Shown one piece after another: positions 1-10,709 of a stretch of DNA of 37,872 bases. The DNA lies in the NCBI GenBank assembly GCA_021296175.1, contig JAGWAX010000003.1, positions 1-37,872 on the forward strand. The letters run 5' to 3'. The translations under genes were made by a program, and so were the position numbers. The notes below the pieces were generated by a model. That model was not told where the DNA came from. It saw only the letters and a list, made by a program, of their open reading frames with translations, and did no database searches. Source of the stretch: Nitrosopumilaceae archaeon (lineage in GTDB: Archaea > Thermoproteota > Nitrososphaeria > Nitrososphaerales > Nitrosopumilaceae). Each line of letters opens with the position of its first letter. Position 1 is the first letter of the stretch.

Positions 1-73
1 CCTGCTCCTCTTTCGTCTTCTTCTGGAACTCATTGGGTGCGTGCCATACTATATGATCAATAAGCTTTTCCAT
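1..73 (-). CDS. N-terminal fragment of a protein truncated by the window edge (MEKLIDHIVWHAPNEFQKKTKEEQ...)
   Basis: Open frame on minus strand from ATG at 73 to the window edge (24 codons); TATA-like CTTAAAG about 25 bp upstream fits a leaderless start. Confidence 0.55.
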   Translation of the reverse strand, partial: MEKLIDHIVWHAPNEFQKKTKEEQ

Positions 74-298
74 CCGGAACCGCCCTGATCTTTAAGCTTT
101 TCGTCGTTTTTGCGGTACGTGATCTGGACAGCACCGGCCACGTTCACCACAAAGGGCTACAAGATCTGGTTCTCGTTGGATCGGGGGGACATTCGTCCGG
201 GCCCGTGCCAGACGGTGACCGATCGCGTCTTCTAGAGAACCCGATGTGATTCCTCCCGGCGCATCGCGGTTTGTAGCCGAATACGACATGTCGGCAAT

Positions 299-320
299 GC
301 GGCGGCGGCGGCGGCGGCGG
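299..320. repeat. CGG trinucleotide repeat
   Basis: gcggcggcggcggcggcggcgg directly visible. Confidence 0.9.
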
Positions 321-493
321 AAAGTGTACCGTGCTCGACGAGGCCGTCAAGGACCGCGGGACGCACACACGCAGATGAGGGGGAGGGGGAGGGGGTGACG
401 CAGCGCGGGAGGCGGGAGGAGGCTAATTTTCGGACTCCGCAACTTGCAACCAATCTGACAAAGGTATAAAATGTAGGCAGGGTCATTGCATCC

Positions 494-2680
494 ATGAGCC
501 AGAGCGGGCTGTCCCTAAAGGTTTTGGAGGCATACACCAGGGACGTGGGAAGGGGCGTTGCAAGGATAGACTACGACTCGATGGACACGCTTGGCGCCTC
601 GACTGGTGACGTAATCGAGATAAAGGGAAAGCGCCGAACGGTTGCAAAATGCCTTCCGCTCTACCCGTCAGACGAGGGCAAGGGGATCATAAGGATTGAC
701 GGCCTGGGCCGCAACAACTCCGGCATCGCGATAGGCGACACCATCATGGTCAAGAAGATAAAGGCCGTCGCGGCCGAGAGGGTGGTGGTGGCCCCGCTGG
801 AGTCGATACCGCCCATTGATGAGAGGTACCTGGCCGACGCGCTCGAGAGCGTCCCGCTGATAAAGGGCGACAACGTAATGGTCCCGTACTTTGGCGGTAG
901 GCTGACGTTCCAGGTCATATCGGTTACACCGGGATCCGACGCGGTGCTGATCACGCAAAAGACCACATTTACCATAGCAGAAAAGGGCGAGACCCTCCGC
1001 GGCGTGCCCCAGGTCACATACGAGGACATCGGCGGCCTGACAGACGAGATCAAAAAGGTCAGGGAGATGATAGAGCTTCCGCTCAGGCACCCCGAGATAT
1101 TTGAAAAGCTCGGCATAGAGGCGCCAAAGGGCGTCCTGCTGTACGGCCCGCCGGGCACGGGAAAGACGCTGCTTGCAAAGGCCGTCGCAAACGAGAGCAA
1201 CGCCCACTTTATCAGCATATCAGGGCCAGAGATAATGAGCAAGTTTTACGGCGAGAGCGAGGCCCGCCTCAGGGAGATATTCAAGGAGGCAAGGGAGAAG
1301 GCCCCGTCGATAATATTCGTAGACGAGATAGACTCGATCGCCCCAAAGCGCGAGGAAGTTACGGGGGAGGTGGAGCGCAGGGTCGTGTCGCAGATGCTCT
1401 CCCTCATGGACGGCCTCGAGGCCCGGGGCAAGGTCATAGTAATATCTGCCACCAACCGCCCCAACGCGATAGACCCAGCCCTGAGAAGGCCCGGCAGGTT
1501 CGACCGCGAGATCGAGATCAAGGTGCCGGACAAAAAGGGCCGCAAGGACATACTTGCGATACACAGCCGCAACATGCCGCTTGACGACGACGTCAACACT
1601 GACAAGATATCCGCAGTAAGCCACGGGTACGTCGGCGCGGACCTCGAGTACCTGTGCAAGGAGGCCGCAATGAAGTGCCTCAGGAGGCTGCTGCCCATAC
1701 TGAACCTGGAGGAGGAGAAGATTCCGCCCGAGACGCTTGACAAGCTTATCGTGAACCACGAGGACTTTACAAAGGCCCTCATAGAGGTCACGCCGTCCGG
1801 CATGCGCGAGGTCTTCATAGAGAACCCCGACGTAAAGTGGGAGGAGGTAGGCGGCCTGGAGGACGTAAAGAGGGACCTGCAGGAGGCAGTCGAGTGGCCC
1901 ATGAAGTATCCCGGGCTGTACGACAAGCTCGGGCACAACATGCCCCGCGGCATACTGCTGCACGGGCCCAGCGGGACCGGAAAGACGCTGCTTGCAAAGG
2001 CCGTCGCCACCCAGAGCGAGGCCAACTTTGTGTCTGTCAGGGGGCCCGAACTGCTCTCAAAGTGGGTCGGCGAGTCCGAGCGCGGCATACGCGAGATATT
2101 CAAGCGCGCGCGCCAGTCGGCGCCGTGCGTGGTGTTCTTCGACGAGATAGACTCCATCGCGCCGATCAGGGGCGCCGGGGGCGAGACGGCCGTGACGGAG
2201 CGCGTCGTGTCCCAGCTGCTCACCGAGCTGGACGGCATGGAGAACATGCACGGGGTTGTGGTTCTGGCCGCCACCAACAGGGCCGACATGATAGACACCG
2301 CCCTGCTGAGGCCCGGAAGGTTTGACAAGATAATACAGATTCCACTGCCCGACAAGGAGAGCCGCAAGAACATACTGCGCATAAACGCCAAGAAGATTCC
2401 GACCGTCGACAGCCCCGACGATCCGCAGAACATCAACTTTGACAAGATTGCCGAGATGACAGACGGCTTGAGCGGCGCCGACACCGCGTCGATAGCAAAC
2501 ACGGCAGTCTCGCTCGTGATACACGAGTTCCTCGACGCCTACCCCGACGTAAAGGACGTGGAGAAGAAGAGCGCCGAGGCCAGGGTTACGATGCGGCACT
2601 TTGAGGTGGCCGTCAAGAAGGTCAGGGAGCAGAAGGACCTGAAGATAGGCGAGAAGCTGGCCGTCTCTTACTACAGATAA
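494..2680 (+). CDS. cdc48: Cdc48/VCP-like AAA+ ATPase with two AAA domains
   Basis: Two Walker A motifs ([16 protein letters not shown]), Walker [14 protein letters not shown] and [11 protein letters not shown]-domain; TATAAAA at 465-471, about 26 bp before the ATG. Confidence 0.96.
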   Translation: MSQSGLSLKVLEAYTRDVGRGVARIDYDSMDTLGASTGDVIEIKGKRRTVAKCLPLYPSDEGKGIIRIDGLGRNNSGIAIGDTIMVKKIKAVAAERVVVAPLESIPPIDERYLADALESVPLIKGDNVMVPYFGGRLTFQVISVTPGSDAVLITQKTTFTIAEKGETLRGVPQVTYEDIGGLTDEIKKVREMIELPLRHPEIFEKLGIEAPKGVLLYGPPGTGKTLLAKAVANESNAHFISISGPEIMSKFYGESEARLREIFKEAREKAPSIIFVDEIDSIAPKREEVTGEVERRVVSQMLSLMDGLEARGKVIVISATNRPNAIDPALRRPGRFDREIEIKVPDKKGRKDILAIHSRNMPLDDDVNTDKISAVSHGYVGADLEYLCKEAAMKCLRRLLPILNLEEEKIPPETLDKLIVNHEDFTKALIEVTPSGMREVFIENPDVKWEEVGGLEDVKRDLQEAVEWPMKYPGLYDKLGHNMPRGILLHGPSGTGKTLLAKAVATQSEANFVSVRGPELLSKWVGESERGIREIFKRARQSAPCVVFFDEIDSIAPIRGAGGETAVTERVVSQLLTELDGMENMHGVVVLAATNRADMIDTALLRPGRFDKIIQIPLPDKESRKNILRINAKKIPTVDSPDDPQNINFDKIAEMTDGLSGADTASIANTAVSLVIHEFLDAYPDVKDVEKKSAEARVTMRHFEVAVKKVREQKDLKIGEKLAVSYYR

Positions 2681-2689
2681 TTAATTAAG

Positions 2690-4189
2690 ATGGCACGGGG
2701 CAGACTGTCTGCCATGCGCGATACGGGCAGAGATGGTGATGACGGGCACCACAATAACGATACTGGCGGATACCGCGGCGCGGCGCTGCGGGCGCTGAAC
2801 GACGCGGGCGCCGCAGTCGGAGACTCCGTCGTCATAACCTACAAGGACGGCACCAGGCGCGCGGGGATCCTAATGCCCAGGTACGAACACGACGACGGCG
2901 CGCACGTCGTGACAAAGCTGAGCAGCGGGTACAATGCGGGCATCGACGTTGATCTGATAAGGGAGATTGCAGTGGACAGGCGCGGTGCCGTCACGGACAT
3001 AGGGAGGGGGGGCAGCGACGGTGACGACAGCGGCGCAGGCAGTGACGGCACGGCCGCGGAGCCTTCCGGACCGGCCCGGAGCCGCGCAGCAGAGAAGATA
3101 CTGCTGCTCTCGACCGGCGGCACGATAGCAAGCAGGATAGACTACAGAACCGGAGCCGTGACACCCGTGCTGTCGGCCTCGGACCTGCGTGACTCCATAC
3201 CGGAGCTGGCCGACATAGCCGAGATAGACTCGGAGGTGGTAATGTCCGAGTACTCCGAGAACATAATGCCAGAGCACTGGCTGACGCTTGCGCGGCGCAT
3301 AGACGAACGTGCCGGGGACGCCGGGGGTGACGGCGGCAAGTCTGGTACTGCCGCTGCCACCGCCGCATCGGCAGGAGGCGACAGGCCGTACGCAGGCATC
3401 ATAGTGGCGCACGGAACCGACACGATGCACTATACGTCCGCGTTCCTGTCGTTTGCACTTGCGGGGCTCACGGTTCCCATCGTTCTGGTGGGCGCGCAGA
3501 GGTCGTCGGACAGGGCGTCGTCGGACGCCGCGACCAACCTGATCGGGGCCGCAAGATTCATCACGTCATATAGTGGCGGTGGCGGCGTCTACATCGCAAT
3601 GCACGACGGCACCGGGGACGACGCGATAGCGTGCCACGTGGGCACCAGGGTCAGAAAGAACCATACAAGTAAGAGGGACGCCTTTGCGACCATAGGCGGC
3701 AGGCCGGCGTTTGTCGTATCTGCAGACGGCGGCATATCCCCCAGCAGTCAGGACGGCGCAGGCCGGCCGCGTCCAGGCCCCGAATACAGTCCCAAGATAT
3801 CGCTTGACCGGAGGGTTGCGCTCGTAAAGTACTATCCCGGGTATGACCCGGCCCATCTGGGGCACATAATCGACTCCGGATGCAGGGCCGTGATATTTGA
3901 GGGGACCGGCCTGGGGCACGTGGGAAGGGCCATGTACGGGCAGGTTGCAAGGGCCGGCGAGCGCGGCGTGTTCATGGGCATGACGTCGCAGTGCATAGAC
4001 GGCAGGACGGCAATGACCGTATACGAGAGCGGGCGCGATCTGATGGAGATGGGAGTGGTGCCGCTTGAGGACATGATACCGGAGGTCGCCCTGGTAAAGG
4101 CCATGTGGGCCGCCTCGCGCGCAGGGGACTCGGAGGGAATCAGAAGGATAATGCTTGAGAACGTCGCGTCGGAGATGACCGCACGGTGA
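2690..4189 (+). CDS. gatD: Glutamyl-tRNA(Gln) amidotransferase subunit D
   Basis: Asparaginase-type motifs LLLSTGGTIASR and IIVAHGTDTMHYT; followed immediately by gatE. Confidence 0.95.
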   Translation: MARGRLSAMRDTGRDGDDGHHNNDTGGYRGAALRALNDAGAAVGDSVVITYKDGTRRAGILMPRYEHDDGAHVVTKLSSGYNAGIDVDLIREIAVDRRGAVTDIGRGGSDGDDSGAGSDGTAAEPSGPARSRAAEKILLLSTGGTIASRIDYRTGAVTPVLSASDLRDSIPELADIAEIDSEVVMSEYSENIMPEHWLTLARRIDERAGDAGGDGGKSGTAAATAASAGGDRPYAGIIVAHGTDTMHYTSAFLSFALAGLTVPIVLVGAQRSSDRASSDAATNLIGAARFITSYSGGGGVYIAMHDGTGDDAIACHVGTRVRKNHTSKRDAFATIGGRPAFVVSADGGISPSSQDGAGRPRPGPEYSPKISLDRRVALVKYYPGYDPAHLGHIIDSGCRAVIFEGTGLGHVGRAMYGQVARAGERGVFMGMTSQCIDGRTAMTVYESGRDLMEMGVVPLEDMIPEVALVKAMWAASRAGDSEGIRRIMLENVASEMTAR

Positions 4190-6207
4190 GCGCGCAGGGG
4201 ACGCCAAGCCTCGGGGACCTGGGCGTCATGGTGGGGCTGGAGATACACCAGCAGCTTGCAACCGGCAAAAAGCTGTTCTGTGACTGCCCACCGGCCGAAC
4301 CCGATGCGCACCCCATAACATTCAGCCGGAGACTGAGATCATCAAGCGGCGAGGTCGGGGGACACGACCCGGCGGCACTCTTCGAGGGGGCAAGGGCCAA
4401 GACCGTCACATACTATGCAAACCGTAACAGCAGCTGCCTGGTAGAGCAGGACGAGGAGCCGCCGCACCGTCTGGATCCCGATGCCAAGAAGACGGCGCTG
4501 ACAATCGCATCCGCGCTCAAATCCAGGACATACACCGAGCTCCACACCATGAGGAAGACCGTGGTGGACGGCTCAAACACGACGGGCTTTCAGCGGACCA
4601 TGCTGGTGTCGGAGGGGGGATCGTTTGATGTGCTGCTGCCGCCCCCACCACCACCGCCACAGGGACAGCCAGATGGGGCGCCGGGCATCAGAAAGATCGG
4701 AGTCCAATCCATATGCCTGGAGGAGGATGCCGCAAAGATACTCGAGGCAGGAATCCATGCTGACGTGGGCGCCAAGGGATACGGCCTTGAGCGGCTCGGG
4801 ATTCCGCTAGTCGAGATTGCAACGGAGCCGTTTGACGTGTCTGATCCGGACACGGTAAGGGCCGCGGCCCTGTCGCTTGGAAGGATGCTGCGGGGCACCA
4901 GAATGGTGACGCGCGGCCTAGGCTCCATCAGGCAGGACGTCAACGTGAGCATAAGGGACGGCGGGGGCAGCGTGGTGGAGGTCAAGGGGGTGCAGCAGCT
5001 CGACCAGCTTGCAGACGTGGTGTCGTACGAGGCGTACAGGCAGCACGGGCTGACTGCCATATCAGCAAGGCTGCGGGAATGCCGGTGGGACCACGACACA
5101 TCGCGGGACAGGGCGGACGTAACCGGCGTGTTCAGGCAGTCCGCGTCATCGAAGATAATCCAGAAGGCCGTAAAACAGAACCATGTAATCATGGCAGTCG
5201 CGTTCAGGAACGCGGCCGGAATATTCGGATACTCCCCGCACAAGGACGTCAGGCTAGGCAAGGAGATTGCAGAACTCGTCAGGCGGTTCGGGGTGGGCGG
5301 CATATTCCACTCTGACGAGCTTCCGGCATACGGCATAACAGAGCGGGACGTGGCAGAGGTGGCCGAACTGCTACAGGTACGCCTCGACGCGGACGCGTTT
5401 ATCATGCTGGCGGCCCCGGCCGGCAGGACGGGCCCCATCATAGACCAGATAGTCTCAAGGGTGCGGCGCATAGCAACGGACGGCGTCCCGGCAGACACCA
5501 GGCTTGCCACGGCCGACGGCAGGACCGCGTTTCTGAGGCCCAGGCCCGGCTCTGCACGCATGTACCCGGAGACTGACGTCCCCACGATTACCATAACGCA
5601 GGAGGAGCAGGATCGCGCCGCGGCCGACGTGCCAAAGCCGTGGAGCGAGGCGGTATCATACCTGCAGGATACATACGGCATCAACAAGCAGCTTGCAGAG
5701 CAGCTCTGGGACTCGCCGTACCTAGAACTGTTCGAAGAGATTGCGTCCGGGCAGAAGAATGTCCCGGCGGCGGCGGAATCCACGTTTGTGGCATCCGCGC
5801 TCTGCTCGTCGATAACGAGGCTGGCTAGGCAGGAGGGCATGGATGCCGGACGGCTTGACGATCAGATGATACGCGAAACGTTTGAAATGCTCGGGAGAAA
5901 CGAGATCGCCAAAGAGTCAGTCGAGATGATATTCCAGTCCATAATGTCGGCCAAGGCCGGAACCGTCTCAGACGCCATAAAGTCCGCGTCCATACAGAGC
6001 GTAGGCGCAGACGAGCTCGAGGAGATAGTAAGCGGGATAATACAAGACAACATGGAGATGATCTCAAATCAGGGCGAGCGGGCGGCGGGGCCCCTCATGG
6101 GAATCGCCATGAAACGGCTCAGGGGCAGGGCCCCCGGACAGAGAGTCAACAAACTGGTCGTAAGCGGCATTGCAGACGCACTGCGGGAAGCGCAAAGTCG
6201 GCCATAG
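4186..6207 (+). CDS. gatE: Glutamyl-tRNA(Gln) amidotransferase subunit E
   Basis: GatB/E motifs (GLEIHQQL, ETDVPTI, C-terminal YqeY-like domain); GTG start overlapping the gatD stop (GTGA). Confidence 0.94.
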   Translation: MSAQGTPSLGDLGVMVGLEIHQQLATGKKLFCDCPPAEPDAHPITFSRRLRSSSGEVGGHDPAALFEGARAKTVTYYANRNSSCLVEQDEEPPHRLDPDAKKTALTIASALKSRTYTELHTMRKTVVDGSNTTGFQRTMLVSEGGSFDVLLPPPPPPPQGQPDGAPGIRKIGVQSICLEEDAAKILEAGIHADVGAKGYGLERLGIPLVEIATEPFDVSDPDTVRAAALSLGRMLRGTRMVTRGLGSIRQDVNVSIRDGGGSVVEVKGVQQLDQLADVVSYEAYRQHGLTAISARLRECRWDHDTSRDRADVTGVFRQSASSKIIQKAVKQNHVIMAVAFRNAAGIFGYSPHKDVRLGKEIAELVRRFGVGGIFHSDELPAYGITERDVAEVAELLQVRLDADAFIMLAAPAGRTGPIIDQIVSRVRRIATDGVPADTRLATADGRTAFLRPRPGSARMYPETDVPTITITQEEQDRAAADVPKPWSEAVSYLQDTYGINKQLAEQLWDSPYLELFEEIASGQKNVPAAAESTFVASALCSSITRLARQEGMDAGRLDDQMIRETFEMLGRNEIAKESVEMIFQSIMSAKAGTVSDAIKSASIQSVGADELEEIVSGIIQDNMEMISNQGERAAGPLMGIAMKRLRGRAPGQRVNKLVVSGIADALREAQSRP

Positions 6208-6228
6208 TGGTGGTGGTGGTGGTGGCGG
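6207..6228. repeat. GTG/TGG trinucleotide repeat beginning at the gatE stop codon
   Basis: tagtggtggtggtggtggtggcgg. Confidence 0.9.
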
Positions 6229-6334
6229 TAACCGTTCAATCCTCTCTTCCCCCCCCCCTCCCTTCACGGCGCAGGCGTTCTGCAGGAACCTGCCGTACCC
6301 ACGGACCCGGGGCAGGAAGGCGGGCAGTCCGGGC

Positions 6335-8176
6335 CTAATAGTAGTGATGCATCTGGCGCTGCTCCAGGCCCTCCTGCTCCCAGTGGTTGTGGTTCCTGCC
6401 GGGGTCCTTGTGGGCGTGCACGGTGCCGTCTATATGGCAGTGCGTGTTGTCGATCAGGTCCTTGACAAAGACATCATCCACGTTCAGGACGGCGCATGCG
6501 GCCTCGACGGAGCTCTTGAGAACCTGGGCCTTTACAGCGTACGGTTCTATGACACTGTAGGGTAGGCAGGAAACGTCGCATATGCTCCGGGAAGCATGGT
6601 CGACGCCGTACCAGCCCGAGGGGAGGCCGGTGGCGGCGCCGTTGTTGTTCCCACCACCAGCCCCTCCGGCATTATCACAGATGCGGGTCGTCGCAGCACG
6701 CGACCCACGGTGATCATCGTACACCTTTGAGCGCAGGAGCGGCAGTGCGTCCAGCGGCTCAATTCCGACGTTCTCGGCAAGGGTCATCGTAACCGACTCG
6801 AGCGCGTCTGCAAACCTTGCGGCTGCGACCTGCACTTTTCCGGTCATCGCGTCCGACTCGTCCCTGACCCGCCGTGCAAGAATGGCCTCGCACGAGCCCG
6901 CCCCGTACACCAGATATGGGCATTCGATAAAATCCCTCAACACATGCAGCACGTTGAGCGCGGTGCGGTGAAACTCGTCCAAGTACCTCTTTGAGTTGGC
7001 CCGCAAGAGAAGCGTCACGGACTTCACGTTGTCACGCCCGGACTCGACGAAGAGCATCCTGTCCCCGCCCACGTTCCTCTCACATACTAGGCTTGCATGC
7101 CCCATCTTCGCACTTGACATGTCGCGTATGTCCGTGCACGTGACGGCGCCCGTCGCCTTTTCAAGCCACCATATGTCGTTGTGTTTGACCCGCCTCACCG
7201 AGATTATGCCGCTCCTTGCAAGCAGCTCCTGGGCCTCGTCGTCAATCCCCTTGCGGGATATGACCACGTTGGCACCGCTGCCGATCACCCCGCTCACCAC
7301 GCCGCACACGTCGTCGGACTCCTGCCGCAGAAACTCCCCCATTTGTCCGGGAGAGTCCACCGCAATCTCCGACTCCGTCTTGGTGCGGCTGCGCTCAAGC
7401 GGCTCGCTCACAAGCAGTATCCGGGCATCACGCACGGCGCGGGGCATGGCGGCGCTGTCCACGGGCTTGTCGATTACGGTCCCCATTACCAGTTCGGTCT
7501 GCGCCGTGTTGCCGGGCTTTTCCTCTATCTTGACATCATCAGTAAGGGCGCGTCTGGAGGACACGTCCGATGTGCAGTATGCGGCTCGTACCAGCATGTC
7601 GACGATACCGCCGTTGTCGATGTCGCTGCCGCCGCCGTTGCCGCCATCCCCCCGGCCATCCCGGACGCGGCTCCCCTCGCAGAGATCCCCGAGCGCCTTG
7701 CCTCTGATGCAGCAGCGCGCCAAGTCATGCACGGTGCGGCGATCCGAGGCCCTGCCCTCAAACTTTATGCGCTCCAGTTCCGCCAGCGCTGCCACCAGTC
7801 CCGCCTCGTATCCTGCAATTATGCTGGCAGTCGGGATGCGCAGGGCGCGCATCTCTCTGGCATTCTTGAGCAGCGCCCCGATCAGCACCGCCGCGGTCGT
7901 AGTACCGTCACCCACGTGGTTGTCCACCGTGTTTACCGCGTCGACGACGGCCTTGGCAGCAGGATGATCCACGTCAATCTTGCGCAGAAACGCACCCCCG
8001 TGCACGGTCACGGTATCCTCGCCGAGGATGTCGACATACACCTTTGTCATGCCGCGCGGCCCGAGCGCCGTTTTTACCGTCCGGGTTACGAGCTCGCCGG
8101 CAACCATGTTGTACATCTGCGACTCCTGCACTCCGATGCGCGACAGGTCGGGATTGAATATGTCTGGGTACTTCAT
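6335..8176 (-). CDS. Divergent group II chaperonin (thermosome/TCP-1 family) paralog
   Basis: TALGPRGMTKVYVD, IDVDHPAAK, VGDGTTTAAVLIGALL and RFADALESVTMTLAENVGIEPLDAL are thermosome-like; several canonical motifs are altered and the C-terminus is His-rich. Confidence 0.88.
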   Translation of the reverse strand: MKYPDIFNPDLSRIGVQESQMYNMVAGELVTRTVKTALGPRGMTKVYVDILGEDTVTVHGGAFLRKIDVDHPAAKAVVDAVNTVDNHVGDGTTTAAVLIGALLKNAREMRALRIPTASIIAGYEAGLVAALAELERIKFEGRASDRRTVHDLARCCIRGKALGDLCEGSRVRDGRGDGGNGGGSDIDNGGIVDMLVRAAYCTSDVSSRRALTDDVKIEEKPGNTAQTELVMGTVIDKPVDSAAMPRAVRDARILLVSEPLERSRTKTESEIAVDSPGQMGEFLRQESDDVCGVVSGVIGSGANVVISRKGIDDEAQELLARSGIISVRRVKHNDIWWLEKATGAVTCTDIRDMSSAKMGHASLVCERNVGGDRMLFVESGRDNVKSVTLLLRANSKRYLDEFHRTALNVLHVLRDFIECPYLVYGAGSCEAILARRVRDESDAMTGKVQVAAARFADALESVTMTLAENVGIEPLDALPLLRSKVYDDHRGSRAATTRICDNAGGAGGGNNNGAATGLPSGWYGVDHASRSICDVSCLPYSVIEPYAVKAQVLKSSVEAACAVLNVDDVFVKDLIDNTHCHIDGTVHAHKDPGRNHNHWEQEGLEQRQMHHYY

Positions 8177-8215
8177 TATCGGTATTACGTCGACGATACG
8201 GACGGGTTAAAAACT

Positions 8216-9856
8216 TCAGGCTCCCTTACTCGGTACGCCGCCCGGCACGTTGCCGACCCCTTTTGCGCCGCCGTCCTTGCCACCGGCGCCCTCCTCGCCG
8301 TCGCCGCCCGAGTCCTGCGAGATTCCCTCGAGTCCCGAACTCATGAAGTCTTCCCTAAAGTGCTTTAGGTCCTCGCCTGCAATCACGTCCTCCTCGGGCG
8401 GCACATAGTCGCGCACGTCGTGCCTGGCCTTTCCCGGATACCGGTTCTGGGTCGCAAGGGCCACGGTGATGAACACCACGAACGAGACGACCGGCGGGAT
8501 CATGGTGTCCAGCCCCGCCCATTCCTCGGGCATGGTAAAGAAGAACGACAGCCGCAGGAACGACGCTATCAGGAGGGATGCGACGGCGGCAGGCATGTTT
8601 GCCTTCTTCCAGAACAGCCCCAAGGTGAGCGGGGCAAAGGCCCCCGCAAACATAATGTCAAAGGCCAGCACCAGGTAGACGCCGGGGTTGGGTACCAGGT
8701 ATCCCAGCGTGGTCCCCGCCACAATCATGGGAAATAGCGTGACCCGCGTCATCCACAACAGGCTCTGGTCGCTTGTGCCGGGCTTTCCAAGCCACCTCCT
8801 GCGTATTATCCTGTTTACGAGGTTGCGCGACACGACGCTTGATATGGCCAGCAGGCCCCCACTGGCAGTGGACATGGATGCGCCGATCACCCCCATGAGG
8901 ATGGCTGCGCCCACTGCAAAGGGCATGTGCAAGGTGCTGAGCAGCGGGAGCGCGAACCCGGGATCCGTGTCACCCGGCAGGTAGTAGAGCGCCACGATCC
9001 CAAGCATGCTGGTGGGCACGACGGTAAACAGTGTGAGGGCCCCGCCCATGTACGCGCCCCGCCTCGCCGTCCTCGGATCCTTTGAGGCAAACACGCGCTC
9101 CATAAAGTCCAATGCAATGATGTCGCCCAGCCCCAGCGCCAGTATGGCGCCCCAGTTTATCAGGGCCCCGTTCCCGATGTCAAACAGCCCCGACAGGTCC
9201 AGGAACTCGGGCGGCGCACTCGCGTATATGACAGCCCACGGGGCGTCTGCAAACCCCCCCGCAAAATACAGGAACCCGACCCAGAACGCGGCGATTGCAA
9301 GATACACCTGGAACAGGTTGGTGTACGCGGACGCAAACAGGCCGCCTGCGCAGGTATACGCAACCACCACCAAGGCCGAGAATAATATGCCCCAGAAAAA
9401 GTCAATCCCAAACACGATCTCCAGTATGAACCCGCTTGCGGCCAGGTTCCCCGCGACCAAGACGGTAAAGCTGATTATCATAAGTACGCTGGATATGCCC
9501 TCTGCCCCGTTGCCGTACCTCCTGTAGTAAAAGTCAGGCAGGGTTATCATCGACATCTTGTTGAGGGGTTTTGCGTAAAACGTGGCCGTGACCAGCAGGC
9601 ACACGCCCAGCCCTATGGGCACGACGGCCCCGGCCCAGAACCCAAACTCAAAGACCAGCGCCACGTTGCCAAGCGACGAGTTGCCGTCCACGGCCTGCGC
9701 GGCAAGCATCGTCCCGACCATGGCAAGCGGCAGGCTCTTGCCTGCAACAATCAGCCGCTTGCCGCTCTGCTTTATGAGCCGGCCTGACAGGACTCCCACT
9801 ACCAGTGTAAGCAGAATGAACAGTATGATCGCGGCCCCAAAGCCGTCTATCTCCAC
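8216..9856 (-). CDS. Solute:sodium symporter (SSS) family transporter
   Basis: Many hydrophobic helices; SSS-like core (QAVDGNSSLGNVALVFEFGFWAGAVVP, VLAGNLAASGFILE). Start moved to the GTG at 9856, with a TTTAATA box about 30 bp upstream. Confidence 0.82.
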   Translation of the reverse strand: MEIDGFGAAIILFILLTLVVGVLSGRLIKQSGKRLIVAGKSLPLAMVGTMLAAQAVDGNSSLGNVALVFEFGFWAGAVVPIGLGVCLLVTATFYAKPLNKMSMITLPDFYYRRYGNGAEGISSVLMIISFTVLVAGNLAASGFILEIVFGIDFFWGILFSALVVVAYTCAGGLFASAYTNLFQVYLAIAAFWVGFLYFAGGFADAPWAVIYASAPPEFLDLSGLFDIGNGALINWGAILALGLGDIIALDFMERVFASKDPRTARRGAYMGGALTLFTVVPTSMLGIVALYYLPGDTDPGFALPLLSTLHMPFAVGAAILMGVIGASMSTASGGLLAISSVVSRNLVNRIIRRRWLGKPGTSDQSLLWMTRVTLFPMIVAGTTLGYLVPNPGVYLVLAFDIMFAGAFAPLTLGLFWKKANMPAAVASLLIASFLRLSFFFTMPEEWAGLDTMIPPVVSFVVFITVALATQNRYPGKARHDVRDYVPPEEDVIAGEDLKHFREDFMSSGLEGISQDSGGDGEEGAGGKDGGAKGVGNVPGGVPSKGA

Positions 9857-10090
9857 CAACGCATCTGTTACGGACGCAGACCTATTAAATATTGAAAATT
9901 GAATGTAAAGTACGTATTACGCATAAAATATGATGTGTATACTACAAATTTATGTATAAAACGTAGTAAAAACAAAAAAAGATGCATTATGTAAAGATGC
10001 AACAAGCGGTGGGGCGCCCCTGCAGAAAGGAATGCTGCAAAGGCGGCCCGTATAGAGGCAACGGCGGTGGGGCTGCGGCTCATGGCGTGC

Positions 10091-10161
10091 TCTCTCTTCC
10101 CCCTCCTCCGCCTACTCTCCTCTTCCTACTCTTCTCCTCCCCCTCTCCTTCCTACTCTCCT
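10091..10161. repeat. Polypyrimidine (C/T) tract with recurring CCTACTCT units
   Basis: ctctcttccccctcctccgcctactctcctcttcctactcttctcctccccctctccttcctactctcctg. Confidence 0.85.
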
Positions 10162-10297
10162 GCCGGTACATGCACGGCGCGCCATCGGGATCCCGCACCA
10201 GACTTAATACAATAAAATGTCCAAGTGCTGTTTCGAACCGGCCAGACATACGGCATCGCCACGAACTGCTTTTAATCTACTAGTGCACATCTCGTCT

Positions 10298-10504
10298 GTG
10301 GACAAGCAGTTTGCGGCGGCAGTCATACTGATAATATTCGGTTTTGCCCTGACCCAGATGGGTGGTGGGGAGCAGGCGCAGGGCGGCGCAGACCAGAGCA
10401 TGCCGTTTCTGGCGGGACTTGGAGTCGGGACCGTCGCTATTGCATCGTTCTGGATAGTGATGCGGATCATATCAGACATCAAGAAGAACCGCGCGGGGCG
10501 GTGA
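10298..10504 (+). CDS. Small membrane protein, two predicted TM helices, unknown function
   Basis: Frame of ORF 10217..10504; TTTTAA box about 25 bp before an in-frame GTG favours the shorter start (VDKQFAAAVILIIFGFALTQMGG...). Confidence 0.55.
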   Translation: MDKQFAAAVILIIFGFALTQMGGGEQAQGGADQSMPFLAGLGVGTVAIASFWIVMRIISDIKKNRAGR

Positions 10505-10709
10505 CGGCAGGCGCGCCGACTGCAGGTGTTTACCGCGCTTGGCCGCACGCGTGCGCGGTGGAGGCGCAAGGTTTTGACGGCATGCACTAGAGTCGATTGA
10601 AGCTTTATACCCACAATTGCCAGGTGCAGGACGCGTCCAAGCATGAATTAAGCCGGCCGGAATGTACACTTTTGATGTATTCATAAAATAATATAAGCGC
10701 CAGCACGGT

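Noticed and set aside
1246-2502. Long antisense ORF (418 aa) opposite cdc48, with similar ones at 4590-5840, 7181-8368, 19276-20421 and 25606-26859
   Set aside because: They mirror well-identified genes; in GC-rich DNA with biased codons long antisense frames arise without selection, and their translations are Ser/Arg/Pro-rich with no recognisable domains.
10220-10245. GTTCGAA motif resembling a tRNA T-loop (minus strand)
   Set aside because: Flanking bases do not form the 5-bp T stem and no acceptor or anticodon arm was found.
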